64,000 nucleotides of DNA from Syntrophaceae bacterium UBA2280 (GCA_002347685.1 DDWS01000013.1:35341-99340), one strand, 5' to 3'. Positions 26,991 through 38,392 are shown, counted from the stretch's first letter. Made by a program: numbers and translations. The notes: generated by a model from the letters alone, not told the origin.

Positions 26991-28049
26991 TTAATGTTCC
27001 AACCCCTTCAGAATCCTGCCGATTTCAGTGCTTCGCCTGTCGCAGGCATAATCGCTTTTCATCCGCCGGACCCCCTTGTCGATTTGCACCTGATAATCCG
27101 TATATCGCTTATCCACTTCGCGCAGCCTGTCCGCGAGCGCCTCGAAATCATCGATATCATCGACCAGGATACCATCGGGCGTCATGGAATCGGCAAGGCC
27201 GCCCTTCCCTGAATGAAAAACCAGATTCCCGGCCGCGAGCGCCTCGATGGCGGAAACGCCGAAGCCTTCATATTCAGAGAGCTGAAAATAATACTTGCTC
27301 TCTTTGAGAAGCCTGATTTTTTCATCTTCCGGCACAACACCCGTAAAAATCACTCGGGGGGCGATATTCATGCGGGCGGCCATATCCTTAAGATAGTCGC
27401 TGCCTTTGCCTTCCGGGCCGATCAGCATGAGCGTGAAGCGCTCATCCGTGGCTGCAAATTTCCGAAATACAACCAATAGCCTGTCTACACCTTTGCGTAC
27501 GACATTTTCTTTTGTGCCCATCCAGGCCACGGTTGTAATCGTGTCTTTCTTTTGCGTGCCTCTATAAGCGTATCGTTCTGCATCGATCACATGAGGAATC
27601 AGATGAATATTCCGCATCCGGAATCCTGTTTTTTCCATATTCTGAAGATCGCTTCGCGATACGGCAATATTCGCGTCGGAAAGGAAAGCGCAGCCCTTAA
27701 ACAGCCATTTTTTCAGCGTGTAGTCCAGAATCGACCGGTTATATCGCCGATCGAGGGCATCAAGGCCCCCGGTAAACAAAACCTTTTTGCGAAAACACTT
27801 GCTGATGAACGCGGGCAGGAGGCCCCAGGTCCAGAAGTAAATAAACGCGATGTCGTAATTGCGGAATTTAAAGAAATCCGCAACCTTGTTTGTCGGCGCC
27901 ACTTCATAACCACAGTCTTGCAATATTTGGATATCCGTCTCATAGAAACCCATTGTCCTGAAAAGACTCTTATCTCGAACCGCCGCATAAAAAAGGACTC
28001 TTCTGTTTGTGCCGACTTTGCGTCTCACGCCTCTCCCCTCGCGCCTCAT
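26991..28049 (-). CDS. Glycosyltransferase family 4
   Basis: 352 aa. The C-domain has TVAWMGTKENVVRKGVDRLL and the sugar-nucleotide region YFQLSEYEGFGVSAIEALAAG with its EGFG and E-x7-E arrangement, diagnostic for GT4. The N-domain begins at about residue 17 (RRVLFYAAVRD), so a later start is possible; upstream codons are Arg-rich and unconvincing. It lies between the GT9 gene and the IS3 remnant, so it is the last intact gene of this block. Confidence 0.85.
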   Translation of the reverse strand: MRREGRGVRRKVGTNRRVLFYAAVRDKSLFRTMGFYETDIQILQDCGYEVAPTNKVADFFKFRNYDIAFIYFWTWGLLPAFISKCFRKKVLFTGGLDALDRRYNRSILDYTLKKWLFKGCAFLSDANIAVSRSDLQNMEKTGFRMRNIHLIPHVIDAERYAYRGTQKKDTITTVAWMGTKENVVRKGVDRLLVVFRKFAATDERFTLMLIGPEGKGSDYLKDMAARMNIAPRVIFTGVVPEDEKIRLLKESKYYFQLSEYEGFGVSAIEALAAGNLVFHSGKGGLADSMTPDGILVDDIDDFEALADRLREVDKRYTDYQVQIDKGVRRMKSDYACDRRSTEIGRILKGLEH

Positions 28050-28127
28050 GTCCTGCCGTGCGCGTCAACCATTGTCCCGACACCACCCATACCAACATGA
28101 TGCTTTCAGATGGTTCAGATTTCCTGT

Positions 28128-29264
28128 TTATCGATAGTTGGCCGTAAAGCGTTCTATGAACGGCTTTACTTTCGACCATGCATCTTCACTCGTATATTCT
28201 TTCAGGCAGGCAATGCCGCTTACGCAGCTGTTCGCATCATTGCATCCAATGCAGGGCAGATCGGCATGAAGAGCCAGATGGTCATTTCTCTTTTTCACCG
28301 GGTAAAAATTACGGGCGGTCGGACCGTTGATGCTGATTGTGGAAACATCGAGCTCTGCGGCGACATGCATCGGTCCGCTGTTGTTACATAAAAGCAGGTC
28401 CATTCCGGCCAACTCGGCGGCAAACAATACCAGCGGCTGGTTTATGCAGGTTCCATAAACTTCTCCACCCATAAGATTCAGCAGCGTATCCATCTCGCTT
28501 TTCTCCGCTTCTCCACCAAACAGATATACCTGACATTTCCATTGACTAGAAATCCTGTTGATCAGTCCCGCAAATCTCCGGGCAGGCCATCTTCTTGAAA
28601 CACCATTCAGGCTTGACCCCGGATGGATGCCGATTTTGAGAGGATAGCCGGCTGATTCACGGCGGGGCATTCTCGAATAGGAAGCCCTGGAGGTCAACGT
28701 TAATGGTTTTACCATATTCAGATATCTTTCTGATACATGCGGCAAAGGCGCCTTTAATGAACCGAACGCAGACGCCATATCCGACCAGTTTCCTTTTCCG
28801 CCGCAATCATTGCCGATGATAACAGGAACCCTTATCTTTTTTGCCAGCTTTAGATTTGAGGTATTTCGCGTCGTGTCCATATCAATGAGCATGTCCGGCT
28901 CCCATAACTTGATCTGCGCCACCGCATCAGTGCTCTGAATGCACCCTGGATTGACACCCAGGACTCTGACATCAGAAAGCATCGTCTGTATCCATGGTCC
29001 GTACTCCGGCCGAACAACAAAAAGCACGTCGCGCCCCGGGCCGGAAGCCTTCCACTGTGCCAGATTACGGATCGCCGGCAAGCTGAGTGTTGCATCCCCA
29101 AGGGCCTGCTGATTGACAACCAGTATACGCCTGGCGTTAAGAAGACTGCCTTTGTATCGCCGCCGCTCGAACTGGAAATGAATGCCCCGCAGCATGGTCC
29201 AGGCATCCTGGACGGCCCGGATACAGTCAATAGTCCTTCGTCTGATCATACGGATTGATTTCAT
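28128..29264 (-). CDS. Glycosyltransferase family 9 (heptosyltransferase-like)
   Basis: 378 aa GT-B enzyme. RRILVVNQQALGDATLSLPAI is the GT9 N-domain signature, and IGIHPGSS, RRWPARRFAGL, CNNSGPMHVAAEL and SINGPT are conserved in ADP-heptose:LPS heptosyltransferases. A Cys cluster close to the C-terminus (CIGCNDANSC...C) is also common in this family. It may act on LPS core or another lipid-linked glycan. It overlaps the ATP-grasp gene by 38 nt; the true start may be later (for example an internal ATG). Confidence 0.86.
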   Translation of the reverse strand: MKSIRMIRRRTIDCIRAVQDAWTMLRGIHFQFERRRYKGSLLNARRILVVNQQALGDATLSLPAIRNLAQWKASGPGRDVLFVVRPEYGPWIQTMLSDVRVLGVNPGCIQSTDAVAQIKLWEPDMLIDMDTTRNTSNLKLAKKIRVPVIIGNDCGGKGNWSDMASAFGSLKAPLPHVSERYLNMVKPLTLTSRASYSRMPRRESAGYPLKIGIHPGSSLNGVSRRWPARRFAGLINRISSQWKCQVYLFGGEAEKSEMDTLLNLMGGEVYGTCINQPLVLFAAELAGMDLLLCNNSGPMHVAAELDVSTISINGPTARNFYPVKKRNDHLALHADLPCIGCNDANSCVSGIACLKEYTSEDAWSKVKPFIERFTANYR

Positions 29265-30279
29265 CTGTTTCCGTTTTGAGTATGATCAATTGACTGTACT
29301 TGGATGCGGTAATCCCCGGTGATATTTTCAGCCATGAAGGATCCGGTTGCCTGCCCTCCGCCCAGGCCAAAAGGGCGGCCGGCACATTTGCACCCGCCAA
29401 CTGAGAAAAGGGATAGCCGCCGCCGAACCGCGGATTCATATCGATCAGAAAAAAACCGTCATCGTCGCCGCAAATATCAAGATCGAGATTGCCAACGTGC
29501 CCCAGGCACCTTCCGATATTTGTCCCGATATCAGACAGTTCCTGATGATCGACACTGACGGCCTTATCCGTCTCTCCGGAACGCATGGCCAGTTTCCTCT
29601 TTACGAAGGTGCAAACGTGTCGTCGGGAAAGGTCGTTGACAATATCAAGACCGTATTCCTGGCCGCCGATTTTTGCCTGAATCAGCAGGCACGGCTCCAT
29701 ATCCGCGCTGATCTTTGCCACAAATGATCGAACCAGCCGTTTTTTGGCAAGCTCAAAAATATACTTGAGCTCATCTTCATCATAACAGACCTCCACGCCG
29801 AAGGAAGCCGAACCCCACCTCGGCTTAATGATCAGCGGGAACGTCAGCTCACCGGCATCCAGAGCCTGACGTGTCTCTACAGGTGAAAAAAACGTGGGTG
29901 GCAACGCGATACCGTGCTTTTTTGCGAACTCAAGGGTTTGATACTTATCAAAGCATATATGCACGACACTGGCATCGGAGACGACGACAATAATGCCTTC
30001 GCTCTGAAAGCGGGCTTTATTTTCCGCCAGAACCGGAAGCTCAAGATCATTGAGGGGAATCACGAGACCGACACGCCTGCTTTTACAGATGGACAGCAGC
30101 CGCTCGATATAGTCAGGATCAAAAACAGCCGGCACCACATACGCCTCGTCAGCCGCCTGCAGAGCCGGCGCGCTTGCGGACTGATCCGCGGCCAGCACAC
30201 GGCCGCGGCCGCCGACCGCCTGCTTGAAATAGTCCACCAGATAATTGCGCCGTCCGGCGCATGTAAGCAAGACGTTCAT
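29227..30279 (-). CDS. ATP-grasp ligase (CarB-like)
   Basis: 350 aa. Domains in order: an N-terminal Rossmann preATP-grasp domain (MNVLLTCAGRRNYLV), a central ATP-grasp with FPLIIKPRWGSASFGV (ATP-binding Lys and Gly-rich loop), and the C-terminal metal site FFLIDMNPRFGGGYPFS. Such enzymes form amide or ester bonds by acyl-phosphate chemistry; several in polysaccharide loci attach amino acids to sugars. The next gene upstream is a GNAT, which could provide or use the same amino group. Substrates unknown. Confidence 0.82.
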   Translation of the reverse strand: MNVLLTCAGRRNYLVDYFKQAVGGRGRVLAADQSASAPALQAADEAYVVPAVFDPDYIERLLSICKSRRVGLVIPLNDLELPVLAENKARFQSEGIIVVVSDASVVHICFDKYQTLEFAKKHGIALPPTFFSPVETRQALDAGELTFPLIIKPRWGSASFGVEVCYDEDELKYIFELAKKRLVRSFVAKISADMEPCLLIQAKIGGQEYGLDIVNDLSRRHVCTFVKRKLAMRSGETDKAVSVDHQELSDIGTNIGRCLGHVGNLDLDICGDDDGFFLIDMNPRFGGGYPFSQLAGANVPAALLAWAEGRQPDPSWLKISPGITASKYSQLIILKTETDEINPYDQTKDY

Positions 30280-30478
30280 GCTTTACTGAAGTCCCCTTCA
30301 ACTATTCAATCACAGCTTATGACTTATTGAGCATCTTTCTTCCGGTTCATTTCCCTGGACATTCTGAACATCATACATACCAACGGCAGGAGACACCCGT
30401 GTGGCCATTTTACATCCGTAGGAATCATGCTCCTTAGCTGATAACTATCGCAAGACAGGAGGATCAGTCTGCGGGGAA

Positions 30479-31030
30479 TTAAATATCATAGGCGGGATTG
30501 GCTTCCCATTCGCTTCTGAGTATTGCCACCACATTTCTGTCGTGAATTTTCCCGTGGGAAACCAAATCCTGCCTCAACGTCCCTTCATGTTTCCATCCGA
30601 TTTTTTGTGTGATGTGGGATGTCTTACCATTATCCGCATTGTAGTTTCCATAAATCCGGTTCAAGCCTAATTCGATAAATCCATAATTCGTGAGCAGCTT
30701 AAAGGCTTCGGTGGCCGACCCTCTCCCCCAGTGATCCCGACTCCCTATGGTGACATAAAATTCAGCCTTTTTAACCAGATGGTTAATATTCACAAGACCG
30801 CAAATCCCGATATACTCCTGTGAACCCGGCAGGCAAATTGAAAAATCAAGACGCGTTTTATCCGTCACAACTTTCTCAAACCATTTTTGCGTCCGGGCAA
30901 GAGAGGTGGGGTAATCAAAATTCAGTGTTTCCTGAACAGCGGGATCGTTAATCCACTCGACGCGTTTTGCCAGATCTCCCTGCTCAATCAGCCGAAGATA
31001 GATTTTATGACCGGACAATATTTTTCGCAC
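30479..31030 (-). CDS. GNAT-family N-acetyltransferase (RimJ/PseH-like)
   Basis: 183 aa. The acetyl-CoA motif A is RDHWGRGSATEAFKLL (R/Q-x-x-G-x-G/A), followed by the GLNRIYGNYNADNGKT beta-bulge region of RimJ/RimL and PseH-type GNATs. In glycan clusters these acetylate amino groups of nucleotide sugars. It lies 25 nt after the sugar transferase stop and about 200 nt before the ATP-grasp gene; that gap has no supported gene. Confidence 0.85.
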   Translation of the reverse strand: MRKILSGHKIYLRLIEQGDLAKRVEWINDPAVQETLNFDYPTSLARTQKWFEKVVTDKTRLDFSICLPGSQEYIGICGLVNINHLVKKAEFYVTIGSRDHWGRGSATEAFKLLTNYGFIELGLNRIYGNYNADNGKTSHITQKIGWKHEGTLRQDLVSHGKIHDRNVVAILRSEWEANPAYDI

Positions 31031-31055
31031 AGGATATACCTCCTTTCACTCTCCA

Positions 31056-31745
31056 CTATGATGGTTTTGTTTGTTTTTGCTTCTCACGATCATCCGACAG
31101 TAAATTGCAGACGGTTCCCGGTAACGGTGCAACATTCTTAGCCCTGATCACCTGAAAGAATGTCTGAATGATAATTTTCACATCAAGACATACGGAGATC
31201 TCTTCAACATACCGCGCATCCATTTCCAGACGGTCGTCCCACGGCAGGTAGTTTCTCCCGCTGACCTGCGCCAGACCGGTCAGCCCGGGTCGAACACTGT
31301 GGCGAAGGCGCTCCCGGCTGGTATAGTAAGGCAAATACTTCACCAGCAGCGGACGCGGACCGACCAGGCTCATATCCCCCTTCAGCACATTAAAAAGTTC
31401 CGGCAATTCATCAATACTGGCCTTGCGCAGGATCGCGCCAAAACGAGTCATCCTTTGCGCATCGGGAAGCAATGCGCCGTCATTGTCGCGGGTATTCGTC
31501 ATTGTGCGGAATTTATAAACCACAAAAACCTTCTCTTTCGATCCGGGGCGTTCCTGCTCAAAGAGCACAGGACTGCCCAACCGGACGCGCACCATAAGCG
31601 CGGCGATAATCAATACCGGCGACAACACAATCACCGCCGGAATCGTCAATGCCAAATCAAGCAGACGCTTCCCGTATGAAAAATAAAACCTTTTTTTCGT
31701 TCTTGATAACATGTTCTTTCCCGGCCTTTTCACTTTACTGCTCAC
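31056..31745 (-). CDS. Initiating polyprenyl-phosphate sugar-1-phosphate transferase (PglC/WcaJ family)
   Basis: 229 aa, monotopic PGT-domain enzyme. A basic N-terminus and one re-entrant hydrophobic helix (about 30-50) precede [24 protein letters not shown] and the catalytic Asp-Glu pair in SIDELPEL, then MSLVGPRPL and [13 protein letters not shown]. It starts glycan synthesis by moving a sugar phosphate onto undecaprenyl phosphate. It lacks the large N-terminal domain of WcaJ, so it is PglC-like in size. It overlaps the truncated gmd fragment by 11 nt. Confidence 0.92.
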   Translation of the reverse strand: MSSKVKRPGKNMLSRTKKRFYFSYGKRLLDLALTIPAVIVLSPVLIIAALMVRVRLGSPVLFEQERPGSKEKVFVVYKFRTMTNTRDNDGALLPDAQRMTRFGAILRKASIDELPELFNVLKGDMSLVGPRPLLVKYLPYYTSRERLRHSVRPGLTGLAQVSGRNYLPWDDRLEMDARYVEEISVCLDVKIIIQTFFQVIRAKNVAPLPGTVCNLLSDDREKQKQTKPS

Positions 31746-31923
31746 GCTTTTCCTCTGAACATAAATGAACGCGATTTGCGATATTCAGCCGCAGCAGATT
31801 CTTTCGGGAGGTCACCTGGGTATCCCTCGAGGTTCCGGAAACCTGATAGCCTCTGTCGAGCAGGTACTTGGCCAGAAGGCCGCCATCCTGACCGGTGATG
31901 CCGATGATCAGCGCTTTTTTCAC
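31735..31923 (-). pseudogene. 5' fragment of a GDP-mannose 4,6-dehydratase gene
   Basis: The first 50 or so codons match the beginning of Gmd: [20 protein letters not shown], then [10 protein letters not shown]. The frame then runs into unrelated charged residues and stops at 62 aa instead of about 340. The ATG overlaps the cysNC stop (ATGA), so a full gmd was once coupled to the sulfate-activation operon and was cut off where the sugar transferase gene was joined. Confidence 0.7.
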
Positions 31924-33845
31924 CGGCCCTCACGGTTATCCGGACGGATAATGAGCCGCTGATGGAGCATGAATTGCTCTACCTCATGGATGCAGTCGTT
32001 GAGAGATAACGTTTGCGTATCAACAATGAGTTCCGGCTTTACGGGTTCTTCATAAGGCGAATCGATGCCGGTGAATCCGGAAATGATCCCGTTTTCCGCC
32101 TTCCGGTATAGTCCGTTGGGATCGCGCCTTCTGCATTCGTCCAGATCGCAGCGGACGTAAATCTCGACAAAACGCCCTTCCGGAAATAACCGCCTGACCG
32201 TCTCACGATCCTGCCGGAAGGGCGAAATAAACGCGCACAAAACGATGAGGCCATGCTCGAAAAACAGCTTCGCCGTCTGGCCGGCCCTGCGGATGTTTTC
32301 CTGCCGGTCGGCGGCGGAAAAGGTAAGATCGGAACACAAACCGTGACGCAGCAGGTCACCGTCGAGCAGAGCCGTTTTGCAGCCGATGTCAAAAAGTTTC
32401 CTTTCAAGGGCCATCGCAATGGTGGATTTGCCTGAACCGGAAAACCCGGTAAACCACAGAACGACCGCCTGGTGACGGTTTTGCCGCTCACGCTCCGCCC
32501 GGCCGATGTTGAGAGCGCGCCAGACGGTATGCGGAGACTTTGGTTCAGCCGTCCGTCCCGCTTGCGGCTCCGATACATAATCCTCCAGCCGTCGGGCCGT
32601 ATCGCGGATCATGCCGGCGGCCACCGTGCGGTTGGTTTCCGCATCGATCAAGATAAACCGCCCTGTGGCGGCATTGATTTTGTAGGCGTCAAAAAATATG
32701 GGTGCGGACAAGGATAGCTCCACTCGCCCGATATCGTTGAGGCCGAATTCGTCCACGGGTTGCCTGTGCAATGTATCCACATCAATCCGGTAGACGATTT
32801 TTTTGATGTAGGCCCGGACGGTCCGGGTGGTGTGCTTCAGAACGAAAGATTTCTCAAGCATCATCGGCCGGTCATCCATCCAGCACAAAATCGCTTCCAG
32901 CCTGCTTGCGATCTGGGGAAGGTTCTTTCGGCGCACGATCATGTCACCCCGGCTGATGTCAATTTCGTCGGCCAGTGCCAGGACAACCGCCTGCCCGGCG
33001 AACGCCTCTTTCAGATCGCCGTCATACGTGGTGATGGACTTCACCTGTGTGGTCCTCCCCGACGGCAGAACCGCCACTTCTTCACCCGGCGATATCGTTC
33101 CGGAAACAACGCTTCCTGAATACCCCCTGAAATCCGCATGCGGGCGCAAAACATGTTGCACGGGGAAGCGGAAGTCCACCAGGTTGCGGTCGGCGGAAAT
33201 ATTCAGCGATTCGAGCATCGCAAGCAGGGGGGAACCTTCATACCATGGCATCTTCGGGCTTTTGACCGCCACATTGTCTCCCTTGAGCGCGGAAACAGGA
33301 ATGTAGACAATGTTATGAATGTCGAGCTTCTCCGAGAATTGCTGATAGTCATTCACGATCCCGTCAAACACGCTTCGGTCATAGTCCATCAGGTCCATCT
33401 TGTTGACCGCGACAATCAGATGAGGAATCTGCAGAAGCGAAATCAGAAAACCATGCCTTTTGGATTGCGTGAGCACGCCGTTTCGCGCGTCAATCAAGAT
33501 AACAGCGCAATCCGCCTTGGACGCACCCGTCACCATGTTTTTGGTGTACTGGACGTGACCCGGCGAATCGGCGATGATGAACTTTCTTTTCGGGGTTTCA
33601 AAATAACGGTAGGCCACATCAATTGTAATACCCTGCTCGCGCTCGGCCGCCAGCCCGTCGAGCAGGTAGGCCAGCTCCACTTCCTTGAGCCCCTTTTTCC
33701 TGGAGGTCTTTTCTATCGCCTCGTACTGATCTTCGTAGATGGATTTCGTTTCATACAGCAATCTGCCGATCAGCGTGGATTTGCCGTCATCCACACTGCC
33801 GGTGGTGACAAAACGAAGCAGAGATTTTTCAGCGGTCGGCATCAA
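31920..33845 (-). CDS. cysNC: Bifunctional sulfate adenylyltransferase large subunit / APS kinase
   Basis: 641 aa. The N-terminal CysN GTPase shows GSVDDGKST (16-24), DSPGHVQYT (93-101) and NKMD (148-151); beta-barrel domains follow; the last 190 or so residues are CysC with Walker [10 protein letters not shown] and a DGDLLRHGL segment. With CysD it makes APS from ATP and sulfate (driven by GTP), and CysC phosphorylates APS to PAPS, the sulfate donor for sulfotransferases. This fusion (as in NodQ) suits sulfation rather than sulfate reduction. ATGA overlap with cysD. Confidence 0.95.
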   Translation of the reverse strand: MMPTAEKSLLRFVTTGSVDDGKSTLIGRLLYETKSIYEDQYEAIEKTSRKKGLKEVELAYLLDGLAAEREQGITIDVAYRYFETPKRKFIIADSPGHVQYTKNMVTGASKADCAVILIDARNGVLTQSKRHGFLISLLQIPHLIVAVNKMDLMDYDRSVFDGIVNDYQQFSEKLDIHNIVYIPVSALKGDNVAVKSPKMPWYEGSPLLAMLESLNISADRNLVDFRFPVQHVLRPHADFRGYSGSVVSGTISPGEEVAVLPSGRTTQVKSITTYDGDLKEAFAGQAVVLALADEIDISRGDMIVRRKNLPQIASRLEAILCWMDDRPMMLEKSFVLKHTTRTVRAYIKKIVYRIDVDTLHRQPVDEFGLNDIGRVELSLSAPIFFDAYKINAATGRFILIDAETNRTVAAGMIRDTARRLEDYVSEPQAGRTAEPKSPHTVWRALNIGRAERERQNRHQAVVLWFTGFSGSGKSTIAMALERKLFDIGCKTALLDGDLLRHGLCSDLTFSAADRQENIRRAGQTAKLFFEHGLIVLCAFISPFRQDRETVRRLFPEGRFVEIYVRCDLDECRRRDPNGLYRKAENGIISGFTGIDSPYEEPVKPELIVDTQTLSLNDCIHEVEQFMLHQRLIIRPDNREGR

Positions 33846-34768
33846 AAATACCCCTCTTTCTTCTTTTGCTCCATGGAACTGTCGGAGGTCAGATCAATCA
33901 CGCGGTTTTCCCGCTCCGATTTCGTCGCCTTCCGCACTTCCCCGATGATTTCCTCAAGAGTCGTTGCGGATGAAGCAATCGCACCCGTGCAGGGGATGCA
34001 CCCCAGCGACCTGAACCGGCAGTCGATCATCCTGACCTTTTCTTTTCGCCCGGGCTGTTCAGAGGCGCCGGGTCGGGCCCCCGCATATAGCGGAATCAAG
34101 ATATTTCCGCGTACAATCACCTCTCTTTTTTGCGCGAAGTAAATCGGAACGATGGGAATCTCTTCGATCCGGATGTATTCCCAGATGTCCTTCTCCGTCC
34201 AGTTGCTCAAAGGAAAGACACGCATCGTCTCTCCTTCGGAAAGACGGGTATTGTAGATGTCCCAGAGCTCGGGGCGCTGATTCTTGGGATCCCACTGACC
34301 GAAGGCGTCGCGGATGGAAAACACACGCTCTTTTGCACGCGACTTCTCCTCCTCGCGCCGGGCCCCGCCGATGGCCGCATCGAATCCATGCTTTCGCAAA
34401 GCGGTCAGCAAAGCGCCGGTTTTCAATCGGGCACAGCACTGATCCACACCGGTTGTGAGCGGATGGCATCCTTCGGCAATGTGTTTTTCATCTCGCTCCA
34501 CAATCAGCGTCGCGCCGATTCTCTTGCAGAACTCGTCGCGAAACGCGTACATCTCAGGGAACTTATACCCCGTGTCGATATGCATGAGCGAAAAGGGAAA
34601 TTTCCCGGGCCAGAAGGCCTTCTGCGCGAGCCGGACCATGACGCTCGAATCCTTGCCGACAGAGTACAGCATCACCGGGTTTTTAAATTCCGAGGCGACC
34701 TCCCGCAGAATCGCGATGGACTCGGACTCCAGTTGCCGCAAATAGGTCATCGAAAATGAATTCATCAA
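33842..34768 (-). CDS. cysD: Sulfate adenylyltransferase small subunit
   Basis: 308 aa. PP-loop SVGKDSSV near 37-44 and the CysD sequences [16 protein letters not shown] and DQCCARLKT are intact, as is the C-terminal CIPCTGAI with two Cys. It catalyses APS formation together with CysN. Its ATG overlaps the pstB stop (ATGA, 34768-34765) and its own stop overlaps the cysNC start, so transporter and sulfate-activation genes are read as one coupled operon. Confidence 0.95.
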   Translation of the reverse strand: MMNSFSMTYLRQLESESIAILREVASEFKNPVMLYSVGKDSSVMVRLAQKAFWPGKFPFSLMHIDTGYKFPEMYAFRDEFCKRIGATLIVERDEKHIAEGCHPLTTGVDQCCARLKTGALLTALRKHGFDAAIGGARREEEKSRAKERVFSIRDAFGQWDPKNQRPELWDIYNTRLSEGETMRVFPLSNWTEKDIWEYIRIEEIPIVPIYFAQKREVIVRGNILIPLYAGARPGASEQPGRKEKVRMIDCRFRSLGCIPCTGAIASSATTLEEIIGEVRKATKSERENRVIDLTSDSSMEQKKKEGYF

Positions 34769-35538
34769 CTGATTTCTCCACTGATGTAGGCTTTGGTTTT
34801 TTCATCATCCGGCGCGCTGAAAAATACGGCTGCCGGCTTGTGCTCGATGAGATCCCCCATATACAAAAAGACGATATAATCGGCCAGCCGCCTGGCCTGA
34901 CGCAGGATGTGGGTGACGAGAATAATGGTGTAGTTTTCTTTGAGCAGCTTAAACTGCGTTTCAACTAGTTTGGCCGAAACGGGGTCCAGCGCCGAGGTGG
35001 GCTCGTCGGCAAGAATCACCTCCGGTTCAATCGACAAAACGCGGGCAAGCGCCAGGCGCTGCTGCTGGCCGATGGACAGCTTTGCCGCGGGTTCATCAAG
35101 CCGGTCCTTGACCTCATCCCACAGGCCCGCCAGACGAAGGTAGTGCTCCACAAGGGATTTCTCCGCCTGCTTGCCACCGCCGCCCGCCGACAGAACACTC
35201 AAACCGTGAATCCGCGGACCGAAAGCGACATTTTCAAAAATCGACATCGGCAGCGGATAGGGCCGCTGCGGCAGAAAGCCGACTCTCTTTCTCAAACAGG
35301 TGACGTCCATGGCGGGATCGTAAATGTTGACCCCGTCAAGGAGGATGCTCCCCGTGACGGACACATCTTCATTGAGATCCAGAAGCCGGTTCATGCTTTT
35401 AAGCAGGGTTGTTTTCCCGCAGCCCGAAGGACCGATGATGGCAACAATCTGCCGATCCGGGATTTCCAGATTGATATCGTTCAAAACCGGAAGACTTCCA
35501 TACGAAACCCGTAATTGCTGAATCTGAATGTGCGCCAT
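34765..35538 (-). CDS. pstB: Pst-type ABC transporter ATP-binding protein
   Basis: 257 aa, typical for PstB. Walker [10 protein letters not shown] (36-44), Walker [13 protein letters not shown] and the H-loop [11 protein letters not shown] are intact. The ABC signature reads LSIGQQQR, with Ile in place of the usual first Gly, a visible deviation from PstB. It forms the cytoplasmic ATPase with the two permeases below. Coupling to cysD raises the possibility that the transporter serves sulfate rather than phosphate; no phoU is present. Confidence 0.85.
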   Translation of the reverse strand: MAHIQIQQLRVSYGSLPVLNDINLEIPDRQIVAIIGPSGCGKTTLLKSMNRLLDLNEDVSVTGSILLDGVNIYDPAMDVTCLRKRVGFLPQRPYPLPMSIFENVAFGPRIHGLSVLSAGGGGKQAEKSLVEHYLRLAGLWDEVKDRLDEPAAKLSIGQQQRLALARVLSIEPEVILADEPTSALDPVSAKLVETQFKLLKENYTIILVTHILRQARRLADYIVFLYMGDLIEHKPAAVFFSAPDDEKTKAYISGEIS

Positions 35539-35546
35539 AAGGAATA

Positions 35547-36394
35547 CTATCTCACAATGTGTTTTGAAAATCGCCAGCCAAGAAGCCTGGCGATCAGGTT
35601 AACGATAATGACAATGGCCAGAAGAATCAACGCGGCTGCAAATGCCCGTGCCTGCACTTCCGGAACCGGTGTGCCGGCCTGAAAGAAGACGGCCAGCGGC
35701 AATGACGCGACCGGGTCCATCAAAGACGTGGGGATCTCATCGGTGTAGCCGGCCGTAAACAGGATGGACGCGGCGTCTCCGATCCCGCGCCCGAACGCCA
35801 GAATGACTCCGGTGCAAATCCCCGGCAGGGCCTGCCGAAAGACAACGGCCAGTGTCGTCTCGACCCGGGTGGCCCCCATTGCGTAGGCCATTTCCTTGAG
35901 CTCGAAGGGAACCAGGCGAACGGCTTCATCCATCGCGCGCGCCATGATGGGAATCATCAAAAGCGTCAAGACAATGATTCCGCCCAGCAGAGAAGCCCTG
36001 ATGCCCAGGTACACCATGATCACAAAGCCAAACGCCCCGTAGACAATCGACGGCGTTCCCCACAGGATATCCAGAACCAGCCGGGTGATCGCGGCCGCCC
36101 GCCTGCCGATATATTCTTTCTGCAAGGCCAGGGCCACAGGAAGGCTGATCAGGAAAGCAAGAATCGTCGCACCCGTCACCAGGTACAGCGAACCGACGAT
36201 TGCGTTGGCGATGCCCCCTTCCTTGCCCAGATAATACCCGCCTTTGGGCGTCTCAATGATCATGGACAGATTCAGGGAGGCCAGCCCCTTCATGGCCACG
36301 ACCAGAATGATCCCGGCCAGCGACGCGAAGACGAGAACCAGCGCGGCAACCATCAATATTCTAAACAGCTTTTCTTCCCGGTTTCGCTTCGGAT

Positions 36395-36398
<4 letters not shown>
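35547..36398 (-). CDS. pstA: Pst-type ABC transporter permease
   Basis: 283 aa with six hydrophobic segments. LRISLPVALALQKEY-like start of the MetI-type domain and the EAA loop EMAYAMGATRVETTLAVVFRQALPG identify it as a binding-protein-dependent permease of the PstA type. It pairs with PstC to form the membrane channel. Overlaps the pstC stop by 4 nt. Confidence 0.86.
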
Positions 36399-37327
<929 letters not shown>

Positions 37328-37330
37328 GAT

Positions 37331-38317
37331 TTATTTACCCGTTTCGGCCAGGGCTTCCTTGATCTGTTCGGGCCTGATCTTCAAGTAGCCGACTTCATCG
37401 ACATACTTCTGTCCATCGGTCAAGATCCAGTTCACAAAGATCTTCGTGACGCCGCGGAAGGACGATTTGCCCACCAGGTAGAGATCCCTCGCCGGCGGTG
37501 ACGGATAAACGCCTGCCAGTACCGCGCGGACGGCTTCCTCTTTTGTCCGCAGCTGTTCTTCCGGATCAATCCGCCCGTTTTCGTTGACATCAATGGGAAG
37601 AATCTGAATCCCCGGAACCGGTGCGCCGGTTTTGAGATCGTAGGCGAAATTGAGATTGTTATACCCGATGCCGGTTTTATCCCGTCGCACGGCTTCCGCC
37701 AGGCCGGGGTCTCCATAGACGGCGACGCCTGACAGATCCTCCTGGTGTACGCCAAGATACGTGGCCCAGGTTTCCGCCGCGCCGCAGGAGTCGGACCGCG
37801 TGTAGACGCGAACGGGATTTTTGTTTTGCGTTCCCATGAGTTCACCCCAGGTAAATTTCCCGCCGGATACCCAGAGCGCTTCGAGGGTTTTTTTCTTCAA
37901 GCCCTTTTGGGCAATCTCGCGCATCACGGGATTGGCGGCATTCACCGTCGGGAAGACGGCATCCTTCACCACCGGCACGAAAAACACCTGCTGGCGGATT
38001 TCCTCCGGGCGAAGATCCCGGGAAACCATGCCGATATCCACCATGCCCGACAAGGCGTCGGTCACGCCCTTGCCGGCCCCGCCGGCGGAAATATCAATGC
38101 GGACACCGGGGTGTATTTTTTTGAACTCTTCGGCCCATTTGACCATCATCGGATAGAGCGCCCAGGCGCCGGATACGCGGATTCTTCCCTCAAGGGGCTG
38201 GCTTTCCCTTGTGATTTTTGTGGCGGCGGCAACGCGCGGAATATAAACGGCCGCAACCAGAAGCAACCCGACCACGAATACTCCCAGAAATTTCCTTGTG
38301 CGTAACTTATGAAACAT
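37331..38317 (-). CDS. PstS-like periplasmic anion-binding protein
   Basis: 328 aa. A signal peptide or anchor (hydrophobic 10-31) precedes IRVSGAWALYPMMVKWAEEF and SAGGAGKGV, the anion-binding loops of the PstS/PBP_like_2 fold. The third loop reads RSDSCGA at 174-180, where E. coli PstS has R-x-D-x-S-G-T; Ser and Thr that bind phosphate become Cys and Ala. An EF-hand-like loop (DVNENGRIDPEE, 243-254) follows. It starts the transporter operon with a TAGGAG ribosome site 9 nt before ATG. Ligand may be sulfate; symbol withheld. Confidence 0.8.
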   Translation of the reverse strand: MFHKLRTRKFLGVFVVGLLLVAAVYIPRVAAATKITRESQPLEGRIRVSGAWALYPMMVKWAEEFKKIHPGVRIDISAGGAGKGVTDALSGMVDIGMVSRDLRPEEIRQQVFFVPVVKDAVFPTVNAANPVMREIAQKGLKKKTLEALWVSGGKFTWGELMGTQNKNPVRVYTRSDSCGAAETWATYLGVHQEDLSGVAVYGDPGLAEAVRRDKTGIGYNNLNFAYDLKTGAPVPGIQILPIDVNENGRIDPEEQLRTKEEAVRAVLAGVYPSPPARDLYLVGKSSFRGVTKIFVNWILTDGQKYVDEVGYLKIRPEQIKEALAETGK

Positions 38318-38392
38318 GACTGAAATTCTCCTATTTATGCCAGGATCACTCTAGCATCAAAGTATTATCTATGTAATTGAAATTGAATATAA

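Noticed and set aside
30280..30478. Small minus-strand ORF of about 34 codons in the gap between ATP-grasp and GNAT genes
   Set aside because: The AAGGAG before its ATG is only 1 nt away, which is too close, and the peptide has no recognisable feature. I see nothing else in the gap.
38318..38392. Promoter for the pst-cys operon
   Set aside because: The leader is A+T-rich and has TAATAC-like and TTGATT-like boxes, but no pair with 16-18 nt spacing was found. No Pho box is visible.
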